Shown: positions 26,447-33,853, numbered from the stretch's first letter. The stretch is DNA of 64,000 bases from an uncultured Clostridia bacterium (GCA_934230325.1 CAKQEP010000001.1:124001-188000), one strand, 5' to 3'. Program-made: numbers and translations. The notes: generated by a model not told the origin, from the sequence alone.

Positions 26447-26923
26447 CTATTTCACATACCAGTTTTCGTAATATTTTTTAAGTTGCTCGGTAAGTTGCAC
26501 CCCCGCTATGTTTTCTACGGGCTTAAACAAATCGTCAACGGAATTGTCTTTGCCGTCAAAAGACTCGGCATTATCCCCAAATTGCGCCGACGCCGTTTCC
26601 GTTTGCTCTTTTTTTGTCGCATTTTCCGTCGTCGGTTGCGCGTCGGACGTTTTGCCGCCCGCAAACTTGTTTAAAAACTCCATAGCGACGGGATTGCTCA
26701 TTACTTCGCTTATTATTTGAGACATATCGGCGTCTTTTTGTTTCATTTTGTTAAACAAAGAAACAAGTTGCAAAATCTGTCCTATTTCGTCGATATTCAT
26801 ATTTTTAAAGGCGTTGTTTATACGAGAACCCATATCGTTCGCCCCGCCCGTTTGGTTTGTTTCGGTTTTTTTTGACATCATATTCATCAACAAAAAACCG
26901 AGCAAAATAGGAACAAAATTCAT
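26447..26923 (-). CDS. Hypothetical membrane-anchored protein
   Basis: I do not recognise this 158-residue protein. It begins with a short hydrophobic stretch (FVPILLGFLLMNMM, residues 3-16), then a helical region (about 35-90), a low-complexity Thr/Glu/Ala linker and an acidic-aromatic tail (KKYYENWYVK). A strong GAGGAGG ribosome binding site precedes ATG 26923. It is divergent from the unknown gene at 27014 and 34 nt upstream of gdpD in the same direction. The two divergent unknown genes may work together, but nothing proves it. Confidence 0.75.
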   Translation of the reverse strand: MNFVPILLGFLLMNMMSKKTETNQTGGANDMGSRINNAFKNMNIDEIGQILQLVSLFNKMKQKDADMSQIISEVMSNPVAMEFLNKFAGGKTSDAQPTTENATKKEQTETASAQFGDNAESFDGKDNSVDDLFKPVENIAGVQLTEQLKKYYENWYVK

Positions 26924-27013
26924 TTATATCCTCCTCAAAGCCATTTAATTTGTACTCAATATATTTTATGCAAGCATATATTTGATAGTGAACAACTTTA
27001 TAAGGAGATTTAT

Positions 27014-27370
27014 ATGCAAAACGATTACATAAACTATTTTGAGGAACAACGCAAGTTTTACGACAACCTTGACAATCAAACCAAAAACCAACCGCAAAAA
27101 AAAGAAGAATCGCCTAAAAATCAAAAAGAAGAAAAGGAACAAATAACAAAACAGTCCGCGCAAACTTTTAAAAATCTGGCGGAATACTACAACGACAAAG
27201 GAGAAGACAAACTGATTGCCGACATTTACAACTCGGTAAAACAACAAAAACAAGCGGGAAAACTCGATAATGCGCAAATAACTCAATTTGCAAAAAACAT
27301 CTCCCCTATGCTCAACGCGCGGCAAAAAGAAAAACTCGACGCGTTGGTCGCGCAACTGACAGAATTGTAA
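27014..27370 (+). CDS. Hypothetical small charged protein
   Basis: I do not recognise this 118-residue protein. A Lys/Glu/Gln-rich low-complexity segment (residues about 20-50) precedes a compact helical C-terminal half with the pattern LIADIYNSVKQQKQAGKL and FAKNISPMLNARQKEKL. It has no signal or membrane segment. AAGGAG lies 7 nt before ATG 27014, and a very strong terminator follows, so it is a single-gene unit. Confidence 0.78.
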   Translation: MQNDYINYFEEQRKFYDNLDNQTKNQPQKKEESPKNQKEEKEQITKQSAQTFKNLAEYYNDKGEDKLIADIYNSVKQQKQAGKLDNAQITQFAKNISPMLNARQKEKLDALVAQLTEL

Positions 27371-27406
27371 AAGAGAAGGCTAAAAACCTTCTCTTTTGAT
27401 TTTTTT
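27369..27406 (+). terminator. Strong Rho-independent terminator
   Basis: AAAAGAGAAGG and CCTTCTCTTTT form a perfect 11-bp stem with a 7-nt loop, followed by GATTTTTTT. It overlaps the stop codon of the 27014-27370 gene. Confidence 0.92.
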
Positions 27407-27468
27407 ATACGTTTTTTTCGGTTTGTGTTAAAAACCAACCGCTTATAACAAAAATACGCGTAGCGGCT

Positions 27469-28944
27469 TTATCCGAGCAGCGTTTTTGCCCTTGCAAACA
27501 TTGCGGTATAGTCGCTCGGGTTGACTTTGTTTTCTTCTTTGGGCGTAAATCCTATCCCGTGAATATTTGATCCTTTGGGAGTATAATATTTGGCTATGGT
27601 AAAATACAAGCCGTAATAGTATGTTTTTTTGGTAATATTGCCTTGCATATCGGTGTAATAAAAATCACCCGTATAGTTAAGCGGATAGCACGTTTGCGCT
27701 ATTCCTTTGCCGAAAGAAGTCGCTCCGACGTGCGTACAAGTGCCGTAATCGAGCAATGCGCCGAGCAACAATTCGCTTGCGCTTGCGCTGTTTTCGTCGG
27801 TAAGCACTACTATAGGTTTTTTGGCTGCCGCTTGATTAACGTCAAAGTATTGATTAAAAACGCTCTTGGTCTTGTACTTTTCTTTAGATTCTCTCAATCT
27901 GCCGTCAAGCGTAGTGACGAGATAATCGGTTTTTGTCGGATTTGCAAAGTCATAAATAAGATATGACGCAATTTTTGTCGCTTCGTCTACGTAACCACCG
28001 GGATTGCCCGTCAAATCGAGTACGAGTTTGCCGTTGCCGCCGTAGACTTGCTTAAATTTTTCCATAGCGGTTTCAAACTCTTTTGACGCCGACGTTGACT
28101 GAGTCATTCCGTTGTCGTCGAGATATGACAACGTTTCAAAACTGTTTATCCTTATATATCCGATATTTGTTCCGTCAAGGGACGCAAGATTAAGTTTTGT
28201 TTTTAGTGTGGCGTCGGTTATGTCGGTGTTTGCCGCGCCGAAGTAATAATCGACAAAATTGTTTTCGTATCTGATTTTTTTGACTTCGGCAGTATTAAGC
28301 GTCAAATCGTCGGTAGAAGTCGCCCCCATAAGTCCGCGAATATAGGTGAACTTTACCGTAGTGTTCCAGTCCCCGTTTAAAATTTCGCTGATTGCGGATT
28401 CCTTCGCCGTACGTAAATCTACCGTAGTATAACCATCGCGAGCCACCGTCACGACGAGGTCGCCGTTTTGCAAACCGGATTTGTACGCGCCGCTACCGTA
28501 ATAAACGTGCGCGACGTAATAGCCTATTTGCGTTTTGATAAAAGATACTCCAAAAGTCGGAGATTGCGACTCCGTAGGATTCATCAAGTCGTACATTTGC
28601 GCGGGCGAAAGCAACATTCCGTATCCGTCTATGGTTTGCAACATAGCCGTACCCGCATTTGTAATCATTTGGTCTACTATTGCGTCCCAGTTGTTTGCGT
28701 CATAGTAGATGCTTCCGCTTTTTACTTCCTGCAAAACGGTATCGATTATGCCCGATTTTGCCGTTTTGTTTGTGCGACCGACAAGCATACCGCAAGTAAA
28801 AATAAATACGGCGCATATCAGACACGCAAAAACAGTAAGTATTTTTGAGCCGATTTTTTTGTTTTTGGGCGCGGGCGGCGGATTGTTGTAAGAGTCGTCG
28901 CGCTTAAAATTTTTGTTGTATTCTTCGTCAAAAAAATCATTCAT
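27469..28944 (-). CDS. S41 family carboxyl-terminal processing peptidase (CtpA-like)
   Basis: This 491-residue protease has an N-terminal cytoplasmic tail, one transmembrane helix (about residues 32-54), a PDZ-like domain (GVSFIKTQIGYYVAHVY to about residue 215) and an S41 catalytic domain. The catalytic Ser386 lies in NSASASELL and Lys413 in SFGKGIAQ, a spacing of 27 like other CTPs. It should act outside the membrane. GGAGGAAAC before ATG 28944 fixes the start, inside the last codons of the upstream ABC gene (8-nt overlap), so the two are coupled. Confidence 0.93.
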   Translation of the reverse strand: MNDFFDEEYNKNFKRDDSYNNPPPAPKNKKIGSKILTVFACLICAVFIFTCGMLVGRTNKTAKSGIIDTVLQEVKSGSIYYDANNWDAIVDQMITNAGTAMLQTIDGYGMLLSPAQMYDLMNPTESQSPTFGVSFIKTQIGYYVAHVYYGSGAYKSGLQNGDLVVTVARDGYTTVDLRTAKESAISEILNGDWNTTVKFTYIRGLMGATSTDDLTLNTAEVKKIRYENNFVDYYFGAANTDITDATLKTKLNLASLDGTNIGYIRINSFETLSYLDDNGMTQSTSASKEFETAMEKFKQVYGGNGKLVLDLTGNPGGYVDEATKIASYLIYDFANPTKTDYLVTTLDGRLRESKEKYKTKSVFNQYFDVNQAAAKKPIVVLTDENSASASELLLGALLDYGTCTHVGATSFGKGIAQTCYPLNYTGDFYYTDMQGNITKKTYYYGLYFTIAKYYTPKGSNIHGIGFTPKEENKVNPSDYTAMFARAKTLLG

Positions 28945-29590
28945 GTTTAGTTTCCTCCATCGCTTTTTGCAAATCGAATTTAACAAAATCAAGGGCTTTG
29001 CCCAAAGCGTTTGTTATATTATTACTCAAAAAAAGACAGGCGATACCGTTTGCCCGACAAAATTCAACGACGTCAAAAACGACAGCGTCGATATCTTTGT
29101 CACGTCCGAGTACGTCGTCAAAAACAGCCAACCTCACCTTGCGGGCAAAAGCGCGCGCCAAAGACACTTTAAAAGCGTCCGACACAGACAGTTTTTTTAC
29201 CTTTGCGTCCAGCAAATCCGTCAATCCGTACCGCTCCGACTGCCGCTTTACCGCTTGGGCAACGGTCGCTTTGTCCGCTTTGCGCTGTTTTAAACCAAAG
29301 GCGATATTGTCCTTTACCTTACCCTTTAAAAACAACGGCGGATAAGTAAAAAAAGCAATATCTCGGTCTTGCGGCAAAACTTCCGTTAACGGTTTGCCGT
29401 CAAAAAAAATTTCACCTTCAAAATCCTTTTCTATCCCCGTAAGAATTTTTGCGAGAGTGGTTTTGCCACCCTGAACCCCCAACGCAATCGTTGCAATTTC
29501 TCCGTCGGCAAGGTCAAAAGACAGTCCGTCGATAGCGGGATAATCGTCGTAGCGATAATGTTTTTTTAGATTGTTGACCTTTAATATCAT
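28937..29590 (-). CDS. Stand-alone ABC ATPase-like protein with degenerate motifs
   Basis: This 217-residue protein follows the fold of an ABC nucleotide-binding domain. However, the P-loop reads LGVQGGKT instead of GxxGxGKT (residues 37-44), the signature reads LSVSD instead of LSGGQ (134-138), the Walker B carboxylate is Asp-Asp (DD, 158-159) rather than Asp-Glu, and the switch His is replaced by Asn (SNN, 189-191). No permease gene is adjacent. It sits between yfbR (4-nt overlap) and the S41 protease (8-nt overlap), which suggests one transcript. It may be inactive or regulatory. Confidence 0.8.
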   Translation of the reverse strand: MILKVNNLKKHYRYDDYPAIDGLSFDLADGEIATIALGVQGGKTTLAKILTGIEKDFEGEIFFDGKPLTEVLPQDRDIAFFTYPPLFLKGKVKDNIAFGLKQRKADKATVAQAVKRQSERYGLTDLLDAKVKKLSVSDAFKVSLARAFARKVRLAVFDDVLGRDKDIDAVVFDVVEFCRANGIACLFLSNNITNALGKALDFVKFDLQKAMEETKHE

Positions 29591-30168
29591 AGTTGCAGTT
29601 GGTCGAGCGTCAATTTAAACGCAGGAACAAAATGCTCGATAAAAAAATCTATCTCATTGCTTTTGTACGCTTTGAGTTGATTCAACACGCCGTCGCGAGC
29701 AGAAACAAATTCTTTGTTGCCATACTTTACTTCTTCCAGACATTTGAGGTATGCGCAAAGTTTGTCGGCGTACTTTACCCATATATAGTCGGCGTCGTTT
29801 TCATCAAAAATTTTGCGGTAATCGCTTTGCATTTTTTCGGGCAGCAAACCGACGAGTTTTTCCCCCGCCAAAGCCTCTACCCGCTTGTAATTTGTTTTTA
29901 GTTCCTCATTGAGATACTTTATCGGCGTCGGCATATCGCCCGTCAAAATTTCGCTTGCGTCGTGATACAACGCTTTGACGGCTATTGCGTCGGCATTGAG
30001 AGAATTGCCAAAATATACGTTTGATATTTCTGCAAGACAATGCGCTACGACGGATACAAAGTAACTATGCTCCATTAGATTTTCTCTCTCCGTGTTGCGC
30101 ATAAGACTCCACCGAGTAATATATTTCATTCTATTTAAAAACGCAAAAAAACTGTTCGTGTCGCTCAT
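29587..30168 (-). CDS. yfbR: 5'-deoxynucleotidase YfbR-like HD-domain protein
   Basis: YfbR removes phosphate from deoxynucleoside 5'-monophosphates. The 193-residue protein matches the E. coli pattern (SFFAFLNRMKYITRWSLMRN), with the HD metal ligands H34, H69 and D70 and the catalytic Glu73. The frame opens 17 codons earlier at a TTG, but that part overlaps promoter sequence and lacks family similarity, so I start at ATG 30168. There is no usable Shine-Dalgarno. An extended -10 (TGTTAAAAT) ends 7 nt before the ATG. Confidence 0.9.
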   Translation of the reverse strand: MSDTNSFFAFLNRMKYITRWSLMRNTERENLMEHSYFVSVVAHCLAEISNVYFGNSLNADAIAVKALYHDASEILTGDMPTPIKYLNEELKTNYKRVEALAGEKLVGLLPEKMQSDYRKIFDENDADYIWVKYADKLCAYLKCLEEVKYGNKEFVSARDGVLNQLKAYKSNEIDFFIEHFVPAFKLTLDQLQL

Positions 30169-30212
30169 AAAAATTATTTTAACATATTCCTGTAAAAATT
30201 GCTCGTTTTTTG

Positions 30213-30241
30213 TTGACAAATTTTTGTAATCGTGCTAATAA
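30213..30241 (+). promoter_or_regulatory. Promoter of the TPP riboswitch-thiT transcript
   Basis: TTGACA (30213-30218) and TAATAA (30236-30241) are separated by 17 bp. The predicted start (about 30248) is just upstream of the riboswitch. Confidence 0.7.
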
Positions 30242-30255
30242 TATCAGCGTAAATA

Positions 30256-30326
30256 ATATATCGGGGTGCCCAACAGGCTGAGAACATACCCGCTAAACCT
30301 GTCAAGATAATGCTTGCGTAGGGAAA
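30256..30326 (+). promoter_or_regulatory. TPP (thiamine pyrophosphate) riboswitch
   Basis: The THI-element core is clear: GGGGTGCCC, GGCTGAGAA, ACCCGC, AAACCTG and the closing GATAATGC...GCGTAGGGAA in the right order and spacing. It is followed within 15 nt by a terminator hairpin, so thiamine pyrophosphate should stop transcription before thiT. This is the expected regulation of a thiamine transporter. Confidence 0.96.
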
Positions 30327-30340
30327 ATACACGTTTTTTC

Positions 30341-30366
30341 ACCTCGCGGTTTTGCGAGGTTTTTTT
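30341..30366 (+). terminator. Riboswitch expression-platform terminator
   Basis: ACCTCGC and GCGAGGT form a perfect 7-bp stem with a GGTTTT loop and a run of seven T between the TPP aptamer and thiT. Confidence 0.9.
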
Positions 30367-30415
30367 GTAGGTTTTGTCGCTTGGACTGTGAGCAACTCCA
30401 AATCGGAGGTTTTTG

Positions 30416-31138
30416 ATGTCAACTTTATTACTCGAAACGGCAGAAGAACTTGCTCAAAAAAAGACGGCTATATGGATTTCCGTCGGCGCTATCGTTTTGC
30501 TTGCGCTCGTCATCGTTTTGCTTTCTTTCAAAAACAAAAAAGCCGATACGAGAAGCATCGCTTTTGCGGGCGTCTGCACTGCAATGTCTTTTGCTTTGTC
30601 TTTTGCAAAAATTCCTGTCGGAGCGTTTGGCGGAAGCGTTACCGTCGCAAGTCTCGTGCCTTTGCTCATTTACGCTTTTGCTTTCGGCCCTATCAAAGGC
30701 TTGATGGCAGGCGTAATCTTTGGATTGCTGCAATTTGTACAAGATCCTTATATCTTTACCCCTTTGTCCTTTGCTTTGGACTATATTTTGCCAAATGCGG
30801 GTATTGCCTTTGCGGGATTGACGGGTTACTGGTTTAAAAAACCGCGCACTGCGCTGTGCTTGGGCGCAACGTTCTGCTATGTTTGGAAGTTTGCAATGCA
30901 CTTTTTCAGCGGTTTGCTTTACTTCAATGCGGGTTGGATTGTAGACGGATTGCCCGCTACAAACGGTTGGATTTATAGTTTTGTATATCAATGCACATAC
31001 GTTCCTGCGGATATGGCTATTTGTCTTGCGGTAATCGTTCCGATAGCGTGCACACCGGCTCTTAAACGTATTATGAGCGTTTTACGTCCGCAAAAAGAAG
31101 AAAAACCAACGGAAGAAAAAGCAGAAAATCAAGCATAA
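30416..31138 (+). CDS. thiT: Thiamine transporter, ECF S-component ThiT (YuaJ family)
   Basis: This 240-residue membrane protein binds thiamine for import. It has six or seven hydrophobic segments and the family pattern GLLQFVQDPYIFTPLSFALDY (about residues 103-123, quoted in parts: GLLQFVQDPY and SFALDYILPNAG). It also has an extra N-terminal helix (residues about 17-38) that typical ThiT lacks. The TPP riboswitch upstream fixes the substrate. ATG 30416 follows GGAGG by 6 nt. The shared ECF ATPases and T-component are not in this window and must lie elsewhere. Confidence 0.93.
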   Translation: MSTLLLETAEELAQKKTAIWISVGAIVLLALVIVLLSFKNKKADTRSIAFAGVCTAMSFALSFAKIPVGAFGGSVTVASLVPLLIYAFAFGPIKGLMAGVIFGLLQFVQDPYIFTPLSFALDYILPNAGIAFAGLTGYWFKKPRTALCLGATFCYVWKFAMHFFSGLLYFNAGWIVDGLPATNGWIYSFVYQCTYVPADMAICLAVIVPIACTPALKRIMSVLRPQKEEKPTEEKAENQA

Positions 31139-31222
31139 ACAAACCAAACGACAAATTGATTTTATTTGACGATTCGACAAAAAAATTAAAGTCAACTTAA
31201 GTTTATATTTACAACAAAAAAA

Positions 31223-31274
31223 GGGCTGTCGCAAAAAAACCAAAATTTTCTTGCGGTAGCCCCTTTCTTTTTTA
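31223..31274. terminator. Bidirectional terminator between thiT and the HIT gene
   Basis: GGGCTGTCGCAA (31223-31234) pairs with TTGCGGTAGCCC (31251-31262) with two G-U pairs. A T-run follows on the plus strand, and a run of T also follows on the minus strand, so it can end both convergent genes. Confidence 0.85.
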
Positions 31275-31301
31275 AATAAATTGATTTTGATTTTTCTTAA
31301 A

Positions 31302-31724
31302 TCAATCGTTTTTAATCATGGTAAGATGTTGCAAAACCTTTTGTTGGTCAATAGAACAATCTTCTCCGCCGAGCGGCCAAATGTTTATACCGTCCGCATC
31401 CTTGCGCGGAACAATATGCACGTGATAATGAAAAACCGTCTGTTGCGCGCTTACGCCGTTGGCGTTTAATACGTCCACTCCGCTAAAACCGCAGTCGTCA
31501 ACGTAATGACGGCTTATTTTTTGCACCGCTATTGCAATCGCGGCAAGATAATCTTCGTCGCAATCAAAAATGTTTGTGCAATGCTTTTTGGGGATAACAA
31601 GCGTGTGCCCGTACGCGTCGCGTTTGATGTCCAAAAAAGCAACGACTTTTTCGTCTTCATAAATTTTGTAAGACGGAATTTCACCTTTAACTATTTTACA
31701 AAAAATACAATTAGAATTATACAT
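31302..31724 (-). CDS. HIT family nucleotide hydrolase
   Basis: This 140-residue protein has an N-terminal zinc pair CIFC (C6, C9), KIVKGEIPSYKIYEDE, and the His triad HYHVHIVP near residue 98. HIT proteins of the HinT/Hit type hydrolyse nucleoside phosphoramidates or dinucleotides. The frame is open 39 codons upstream, but AGAGGTGG before ATG 31724 and the promoter at 31741-31769 fix the start. Confidence 0.95.
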   Translation of the reverse strand: MYNSNCIFCKIVKGEIPSYKIYEDEKVVAFLDIKRDAYGHTLVIPKKHCTNIFDCDEDYLAAIAIAVQKISRHYVDDCGFSGVDVLNANGVSAQQTVFHYHVHIVPRKDADGINIWPLGGEDCSIDQQKVLQHLTMIKND

Positions 31725-31740
31725 TGTCCACCTCTTTAAT

Positions 31741-31769
31741 ATTGTACCACACGAGCAAAAAAAATTCAA
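31741..31769 (-). promoter_or_regulatory. Promoter of the HIT gene
   Basis: TTGAAT (31764-31769), 17 bp, and TACAAT (31741-31746), preceded by TGG, form an extended -10 promoter on the minus strand. Confidence 0.75.
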
Positions 31770-31847
31770 CCTAATTTTGAGTTTTAATTTTTTAATCGAA
31801 TAAAAACCTGCTGTTTTTGACTGTTTTGGTTTAATTGCCAAAAACGC

Positions 31848-31876
31848 TTGAAAAAAATCCGTTTTTGTGTTAATAT
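31848..31876 (+). promoter_or_regulatory. Promoter of tRNA-Leu
   Basis: TTGAAA (31848-31853) and TAATAT (31871-31876) are 17 bp apart, 12 bp upstream of the tRNA. Confidence 0.6.
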
Positions 31877-31887
31877 TCTTAATGCTT

Positions 31888-31971
31888 GCGGATGTGGCGA
31901 AACTGGCAGACGCGATAGACTTAGGATCTATTGTTTATGACGTGCAGGTTCAAGTCCTGTCATCCGCACCA
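31888..31971 (+). tRNA. tRNA-Leu, anticodon TAG, with encoded CCA
   Basis: The 84-nt sequence folds as a class II tRNA: GCGGATG acceptor arm pairing with CATCCGC, D-arm, anticodon arm ATAGA-CTTAGGA-TCTAT with anticodon TAG, a long variable arm, the GGTTCAAGTCC T-arm and an encoded CCA. It reads CUN leucine codons. Its 3' 21 bp are repeated exactly at 32131-32151. Confidence 0.97.
31951..31971 (+). repeat. Copy 1 of a 21-bp direct repeat (tRNA-Leu 3' end)
   Basis: The last 21 bp of the tRNA, starting CAAGTCCTGTC and ending in CCGCACCA, are repeated without mismatch 180 bp downstream. Duplication of a tRNA 3' end is the usual mark of integration by a tyrosine-recombinase element. No integrase gene is seen. 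Confidence 0.8.
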
Positions 31972-32130
31972 GCGTCGGCTACGCTTTTAGTCGGTACACA
32001 AAAGACTTGCTCGTCGGCAAGTCTTTTTGTATACCTTCCTTTATGCTTGCCGACTTGCTTACTTCGGTAGTACTTAAAACTTTTTTGTGACGCTTCGCTT
32101 CGCTCGCTATTCCGTCGCTGTCGCTCCTTA
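31972..32130. other. Non-coding segment between the two tRNA-Leu 3' copies
   Basis: This 159-bp stretch holds the tRNA terminator (32001-32028) and a low-complexity tract built on CGCT/TCGCT units (about 32090-32127). No plausible gene is visible. The minus-strand frame here crosses the tRNA and is rejected. Confidence 0.6.
32001..32028 (+). terminator. Terminator of tRNA-Leu
   Basis: AAAGACTTGC and GCAAGTCTTT form a perfect 10-bp stem with a 6-nt loop and a T-run, 30 nt after the tRNA. Confidence 0.9.
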
Positions 32131-32151
32131 CAAGTCCTGTCATCCGCACCA
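32131..32151 (+). repeat. Copy 2 of the tRNA-Leu 3' repeat (att-like)
   Basis: This is an exact 21-bp copy of 31951-31971, not part of a tRNA: the sequence upstream has no tRNA fold. It marks the probable edge of an integrated or decayed element. The AT-rich DUF262 gene starts to read in from 94 bp downstream. Confidence 0.75.
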
Positions 32152-32244
32152 AACAAGAATAATACTAACCTTGATGGGAAGTCGGAGTTCGTATTATTTT
32201 TTACACGTGAGTATTTCGGAATTATTTGTAGATTAAAGCAATGG

Positions 32245-33420
32245 TTAACAAACCACTTCGTCCATTAAACTTGCCAACAGTTTCATTCGCTCTTCTACCA
32301 TATCCCATTTTTGAGAGCCTTTAGAAATAAGTGCAATTAAGCGATATTTTTCAATTTGTTCTTTCGTATACCCCTTAAATTCTTCATCTAATGCTGTTGC
32401 TTTCGCAGAACTAAAGGCGGACAACTTTTTATTAACGATATACAATTGATTAAGTTTTTTCGTGGCATTTTCCACAAAATTTACGAAGCCATATCCGCAT
32501 AACATAAATAAAAATTTGACAAATCTTTTATTTATACCCGAAGAAAACTTCCAAGTGTTATCTGCAGCGAGGCCGTCCAATTGCGCAATCAATAAATTCG
32601 TTCTGGTCAATGCTACTCCCGTAATACCTTGTGAGTTTTTAACATATTCAATAATATCAGCATCGATACCGCCCATAGGTAATTTTTCTTCAAATATTCC
32701 AATGGCAGCATAAAATAATTTATCAAACTCCTTTCTTTTATCTTCCCACGATAATTTACCTAAAAGATTTTTGCTATTCACGCGCAATAAATACTGCTCT
32801 AATTGTGAATCGGGAATAGAGTTTATAATTTCTCCAGCACGTAACCGTTCTTGATTTTGAACGAATCTAAAATATTCTGCAATTACATTGTCATCTTGAT
32901 GAGAAATATAAGTCAGAGCCATATTATAAGAATCAAAATCCGATCTCATTAAACTTGCAAGAGTATTGTAGGTCAAAAAAACTTTTTGACCTTTAAGGTA
33001 TCTTCTATATAGTTTTATTGCTTCAGTATCTTTGCCTTTATTATTTTTTATATCGTATTCATAAGATTCAACATTGTCTTTAATGATTCTTTTTGACAAA
33101 TCATCATTTACGGAAAAATCACCTTGTGTAAACTCATAAATAGTTGTCAATCTTTGTTGACCATCCACCACTTCTGTGTCTGCTCCTTTATCATTGCGCT
33201 CTGTCAAGTTTCTAATTATAACACTTCCGACAGGGTATCTTGACAAAATACTAAAAATAAGTTTTTCTTTAAAATCTTGATTCCAAACTGTACCGCGTTG
33301 GTATGATGGTTGTAAATCTAATCGATCATTTCCTATTTGATTTTTAAAAGCCGTAATTTTACTCATTAAAGTTGCAATAGGAAGAGATTCGTTATTAAAT
33401 TTTATTCTTGTTTCCGCCAT
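32245..33420 (-). CDS. DUF262 (GmrSD N-terminal/ParB-like) protein
   Basis: This 391-residue protein has the DUF262 motifs QRGTVW (41-46) and VDGQQRLTT (85-93), with helical sequence after about residue 120. DUF262 proteins include type IV restriction systems such as GmrS/GmrD, where the DGQQR core is a nucleotide-binding or nuclease-like domain. There is no C-terminal DUF1524/HNH domain, so if it is a defence protein it needs a partner or acts alone. Base composition is visibly more AT-rich than its neighbours, as in transferred DNA. AAGGAG and a consensus promoter precede it. It lies next to the tRNA-Leu duplication and a methylase fragment. Confidence 0.85.
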   Translation of the reverse strand: MAETRIKFNNESLPIATLMSKITAFKNQIGNDRLDLQPSYQRGTVWNQDFKEKLIFSILSRYPVGSVIIRNLTERNDKGADTEVVDGQQRLTTIYEFTQGDFSVNDDLSKRIIKDNVESYEYDIKNNKGKDTEAIKLYRRYLKGQKVFLTYNTLASLMRSDFDSYNMALTYISHQDDNVIAEYFRFVQNQERLRAGEIINSIPDSQLEQYLLRVNSKNLLGKLSWEDKRKEFDKLFYAAIGIFEEKLPMGGIDADIIEYVKNSQGITGVALTRTNLLIAQLDGLAADNTWKFSSGINKRFVKFLFMLCGYGFVNFVENATKKLNQLYIVNKKLSAFSSAKATALDEEFKGYTKEQIEKYRLIALISKGSQKWDMVEERMKLLASLMDEVVC

Positions 33421-33451
33421 AAATATCTCCTTATATTTGTTATTTTATTAG

Positions 33452-33480
33452 ATTCTAGCATAAAATTAAGAAATTGTCAA
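33452..33480 (-). promoter_or_regulatory. Promoter of the DUF262 gene
   Basis: TTGACA (33475-33480) and TAGAAT (33452-33457) are 17 bp apart on the minus strand. A palindrome TAGATTCTA overlaps the -10, and a similar TAGAATCT lies about 45 bp upstream near 33500, so an operator pair is possible. Confidence 0.78.
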
Positions 33481-33520
33481 TAGTTTTGAGTAAACTTTAA
33501 TAGAATCTTTATAAAATTTT

Positions 33521-33545
33521 AAAAGCCGAGTTTTTCTCGGCTTTT
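33521..33545. terminator. Hairpin after the methylase fragment
   Basis: AAAAGCCGAG and CTCGGCTTTT form a perfect 10-bp stem with a TTTTT loop, starting 3 nt after the stop codon of the methylase fragment. Only four T follow on either strand, so its strength is moderate. Confidence 0.7.
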
Positions 33546-33548
33546 ACA

Positions 33549-33851
33549 CTATATATCTGCACTAATTTCATAAATGACATTGTCATCGTCGAACAAACTC
33601 ATTTGCGAATACATAATTGGTGAAGTTGCATAACAAGTTGTTATCAACTTCTTCAAGTGTAAAGCATTAAAGTTTAACGCAAAATAGTTAAAATAATTGC
33701 TTTTATAAGGATCATCACAATGGCAAAAAACGGTTTTATTATTAAAATATTTCCTATAATGCCTTAACTTATTTTCAATTGTGGTTAATTGAGTATAAAA
33801 TTCATCGGTTTTCCCAGCACTGAAGATTTGCAAATTGCTGTTGGTTACCAC
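33549..33851 (-). pseudogene. Truncated EcoRI-type adenine-specific DNA methyltransferase
   Basis: The 100-residue product matches the N-terminal part of EcoRI-family adenine methyltransferases in pattern: KTDEFYTQLTTIENKL, FCHCDDPYKSNYF, LKKLITTCYATSP and SQMSLFDD. Full members have about 300-370 residues, so the catalytic C-terminal two thirds are missing. The start is intact: GTG 33851 with AAAGGAG upstream. A stop is followed within 3 nt by a hairpin. I read it as a deletion remnant. A short functional protein is an alternative, because both ends look regulated. Confidence 0.72.
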
Positions 33852-33853
33852 TT

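Noticed and set aside
30352..30837. Plus-strand frame overlapping the riboswitch terminator and thiT
   Set aside because: It begins inside the terminator hairpin and reads thiT in another frame.
31867..32070. 67-codon plus-strand frame across tRNA-Leu
   Set aside because: It reads through the tRNA and its terminator, so it is not a protein gene.
31950..32156. 68-codon minus-strand frame across tRNA-Leu and the repeat
   Set aside because: It crosses a functional tRNA and its composition comes from the low-complexity TCGCT tract.
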